This document shows positions 62,406 through 64,000 of a DNA stretch of 64,000 nt, piece after piece. The stretch spans positions 124,001 to 188,000 of the forward strand of contig NZ_VUOH01000004.1 in the NCBI RefSeq assembly GCF_015390235.1, written 5' to 3'. The translations under genes were made by a program, and so were the position numbers. The stretch's first letter is position 1, and every line of letters begins with the position of its first letter. The notes below the pieces were generated by a model, which saw only the letters and a program-made list of their open reading frames with translations, was not told the DNA's origin and made no database searches. The stretch comes from Quadrisphaera sp. INWT6. Its GTDB lineage: Bacteria; Actinomycetota; Actinomycetes; Actinomycetales; Quadrisphaeraceae.

Positions 62406-62778
62406 TCACCAGCTGAGCCGGTCGAGGTGGCTGCGGCCCGACAGCGCGTCGGTCATGCGCCTGCGCGCCTGCTCGCGCTGACCGGGCTGCGTGCAGCGTC
62501 TGGCCCGGCAGCCGCCCCGAGACGCACCACGGTCCGTCGGGTCCCTCGCCGAGGGCGAGGACCCGCGCGTGCGGCACCTCGCTGCCGGTGAGCAGCTGCA
62601 GGACCCTCGCCTCGTGGCGGTAGGCGTCGCGGAAGCGCCCCTCGCTGGTGCGGACGACGAGCTCGTCACCGACCCACACCCGGCTGACCCACCCGGCCCC
62701 CGCGGTGTAGCGGCCCGTCGTCGGCAGACCCGCCGCGGCCAGCACCCTGCGGAGGGCGGGGTCGGGCGCAGGCGTCAC
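62406..62778 (-). pseudogene. Truncated aminoglycoside-phosphotransferase-like gene
   Basis: GTG 62778 starts RVLAAAGLPTTGRYTAGAGWVSRVWVGDELVVRTSEG, YRHEARVLQLLTGSEVPHARVLALG and WCVSGRLPGQTLHA: the N-lobe of an APH kinase (ATP lid, Lys-like Arg, Glu). Near 62490 one extra base shifts the frame; the other frame reads REQARRRMTDALSGRSHLDRLSW and stops at 62406. The catalytic C-lobe is absent. Its stop lies 5 bp from the convergent DUF4253 stop, as though a deletion had removed the rest. Coupled by GTGA to the membrane protein before it. Confidence 0.6.
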
Positions 62779-63848
62779 CGCGCCTCGGCGACGACGTCGG
62801 AGCGCTCCGGCGGAGCGAGCGAGGGGCTGCGGAGCGCGGCGCACACCGCGAGCACCGCGGCCCCGAGCACCAGACCCCCACCGACGATCGGCAGCCCGTC
62901 GTAGTTGATGTACGCCCCAGCAGGTGCGGTCACCACCATCCCGAGCCCACCGCCCACGAGGACGGGGATCGCCAGCAGCTGGGGGACCAGCGCCAGCAGC
63001 GCTCCGGAGCCGAGCAGCACGGCGACGGCGGCAGCGGTCCGCCGCGGCGAGCCGTCGCGCTCCCGTGCGGCGGCGAGCACGAGCGGTGCCGCGGCGACGA
63101 CCAGCGCCACCGCCGCGGCCCTCGGGGAGTCGCCGACCTGCCAGGAGGAGCCCTGCGGCTCGAGGAGGAGTGCGAGCGCCGCCACCGGGAGCAGCAGTGA
63201 CGAGGCAGCTCCCACCGCGCTGCGGGCGAGCAGGACGCCGACGACGGCCGCCACCCCGGCCAGTGCCAGCGCTGACACGAGGTTCGACGCCGCGAGACCC
63301 GCCGGCACCCATGCCGCGTACCGCTCGGAGGCGAGGCCCTGGGCGGAGAGCACCGGCAGCGTGCCGGCTGCTGCCGCGCCGGCCGCGAGCAGGGAGAGCC
63401 GGCCCCTCGCGCTCGACGGCGTCGAGGCCCGAGGCAGCAGCCCCAGGAGGCTGGCGACGACCGCGGCGGCGCCCGTCACGAGCAGCAGCTCGGTGGCGAC
63501 CAGCACCACCGAGCCGTCGTCGACGGTGCGGCCGAGGGTGGCGTTGGCGACCACGAGCGCCGCGGCACCGCCCAGCCACGCGGCGGTCGCGACCCGCCGG
63601 GGCAGGGCGCACAGCGCGACCGCCAGCCCGCACGCCACCACGACGAGTCCCGCCAGCCGGGCGTCGTGCGCCACCAGGGCCAGCTCGTCCTCACCGGGCA
63701 TCTCCGCGGTGTGCCTGGGGCCGAGCGCCCTCGCCTCGGCGGCCTGCACCGCCGCCATCGAGGTGGACGCGAGGGCCCAGGCGGCAGAACCGGCGGCCGC
63801 GACCACCGCACCCGCAGCGGCAGCGGCCCGACCCCGGAGGTGATCCAC
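62775..63848 (-). CDS. Multi-spanning membrane protein
   Basis: 357 residues from GTG 63848; a TTG at 63884 overlaps the upstream stop (TTGA) and is an alternative. Ten to twelve predicted spans rich in Ala/Leu/Val/Gly; a loop EARALGPRHTAEMPGEDELALVAHDARLA is outside after the first span. No conserved motif is recognised. Downstream, the APH remnant begins in its last codon (GTGA). Confidence 0.7.
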   Translation of the reverse strand: MDHLRGRAAAAAGAVVAAAGSAAWALASTSMAAVQAAEARALGPRHTAEMPGEDELALVAHDARLAGLVVVACGLAVALCALPRRVATAAWLGGAAALVVANATLGRTVDDGSVVLVATELLLVTGAAAVVASLLGLLPRASTPSSARGRLSLLAAGAAAAGTLPVLSAQGLASERYAAWVPAGLAASNLVSALALAGVAAVVGVLLARSAVGAASSLLLPVAALALLLEPQGSSWQVGDSPRAAAVALVVAAAPLVLAAARERDGSPRRTAAAVAVLLGSGALLALVPQLLAIPVLVGGGLGMVVTAPAGAYINYDGLPIVGGGLVLGAAVLAVCAALRSPSLAPPERSDVVAEAR

Positions 63849-63880
63849 GGCCTGAGTGTCCTGACGAGCCGCCGGCCGCG

Positions 63881-64000
63881 TCAACGGGTGGTGCGTCCGC
63901 GGCGGAAGGGGCCGTCGAGGTCGTCGTCCGGCGCGGGCTCGGGCAGCGGCGTCACTGCGCCGCCGGGCGCCGGTGTCGGCCTGGGCGGCGAGGTCACCTC
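63881..64000 (-). CDS. C-terminal fragment of a gene entering from the right
   Basis: The minus-strand frame reads from the window edge through VTSPPRPTPAPGGAVTPLP to DDDLDGPFRRGRTTR and stops at 63881. The Pro/Ala-rich then basic end suggests the cytoplasmic tail of a larger protein. Nothing more can be said without the upstream sequence. Confidence 0.5.
   Translation of the reverse strand, partial: EVTSPPRPTPAPGGAVTPLPEPAPDDDLDGPFRRGRTTR

Overview
This window comes from a very GC-rich (about three quarters G+C by eye) actinobacterium. The evidence is the codon use (nearly all third positions G or C), an Lsr2 nucleoid protein, coenzyme-F420-type NADP oxidoreductases, an LCP cell-wall ligase, an Excalibur protein, a DUF222/HNH endonuclease, a SufS-SufU pair, and many genes that seem to be read from leaderless mRNAs (TANNNT box 5-8 nt before GTG/ATG). 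A member of the Kineosporiales or a relative is a guess from overall character, not a demonstrated placement. I see no rRNA, tRNA, CRISPR array, IS element or prophage, so this is chromosomal DNA.

Layout. 0-9.7 kb: partial Baeyer-Villiger type monooxygenase, secreted metalloprotease and Excalibur protein, two paralogous F420-type NADP oxidoreductases, a short-chain dehydrogenase facing its TetR regulator across a perfect 20-bp palindrome, a UDG-like protein, a diguanylate cyclase and an LCP protein. 9.7-20 kb: MarR regulator divergent from an ABC exporter, a DUF4432 protein, an aldo/keto reductase, a SHOCT-like protein, a Vsr-type endonuclease, SufU/SufS and a nucleoside hydrolase. 20-29.5 kb: DMT permease, MGDG-synthase-like glycosyltransferase, NERD protein, lipoprotein, an unrecognised protein, and a long nuclease-helicase (TM0106/RecB-like plus UPF1-like helicase). 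29.5-40.3 kb: FrnE-like thioredoxin-fold protein, acetyl xylan esterase, SDR, then an operon of substrate-binding protein, permease-ATPase fusion, RidA and formamidase/acetamidase, facing its probable GntR/FCD regulator. 40.3-50 kb: Asp23 protein, two membrane proteins, DUF222/HNH endonuclease, an APH-like/P-loop kinase fusion, an NmrA-like reductase facing TetR, an ABC-F ATPase and a GNAT enzyme. 50-64 kb: PadR with a HAAS-like partner, DoxX, MarR facing a quinone-oxidoreductase-like enzyme, VanZ, PAS-SpoIIE phosphatase coupled to Lsr2, a saccharopine-dehydrogenase-like protein, GH25 lysozyme, a flavoprotein operon, a DUF4253 protein, a truncated phosphotransferase and a multi-spanning membrane protein.

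The most striking property is that about a dozen otherwise good genes need a one-base correction, nearly always in a C or G run, to read through; most lie between 20.2 and 37.6 kb. This fits sequencing/assembly indels better than simultaneous decay of many genes, but that cannot be settled here. A second notable item is a 64-bp palindromic intergenic element in three copies (32.2, 59.4 and 59.5 kb). I did not find a clearly new biological system; the best candidates for follow-up are the NERD/nuclease-helicase block, the 64-bp element and the APH-kinase fusion.
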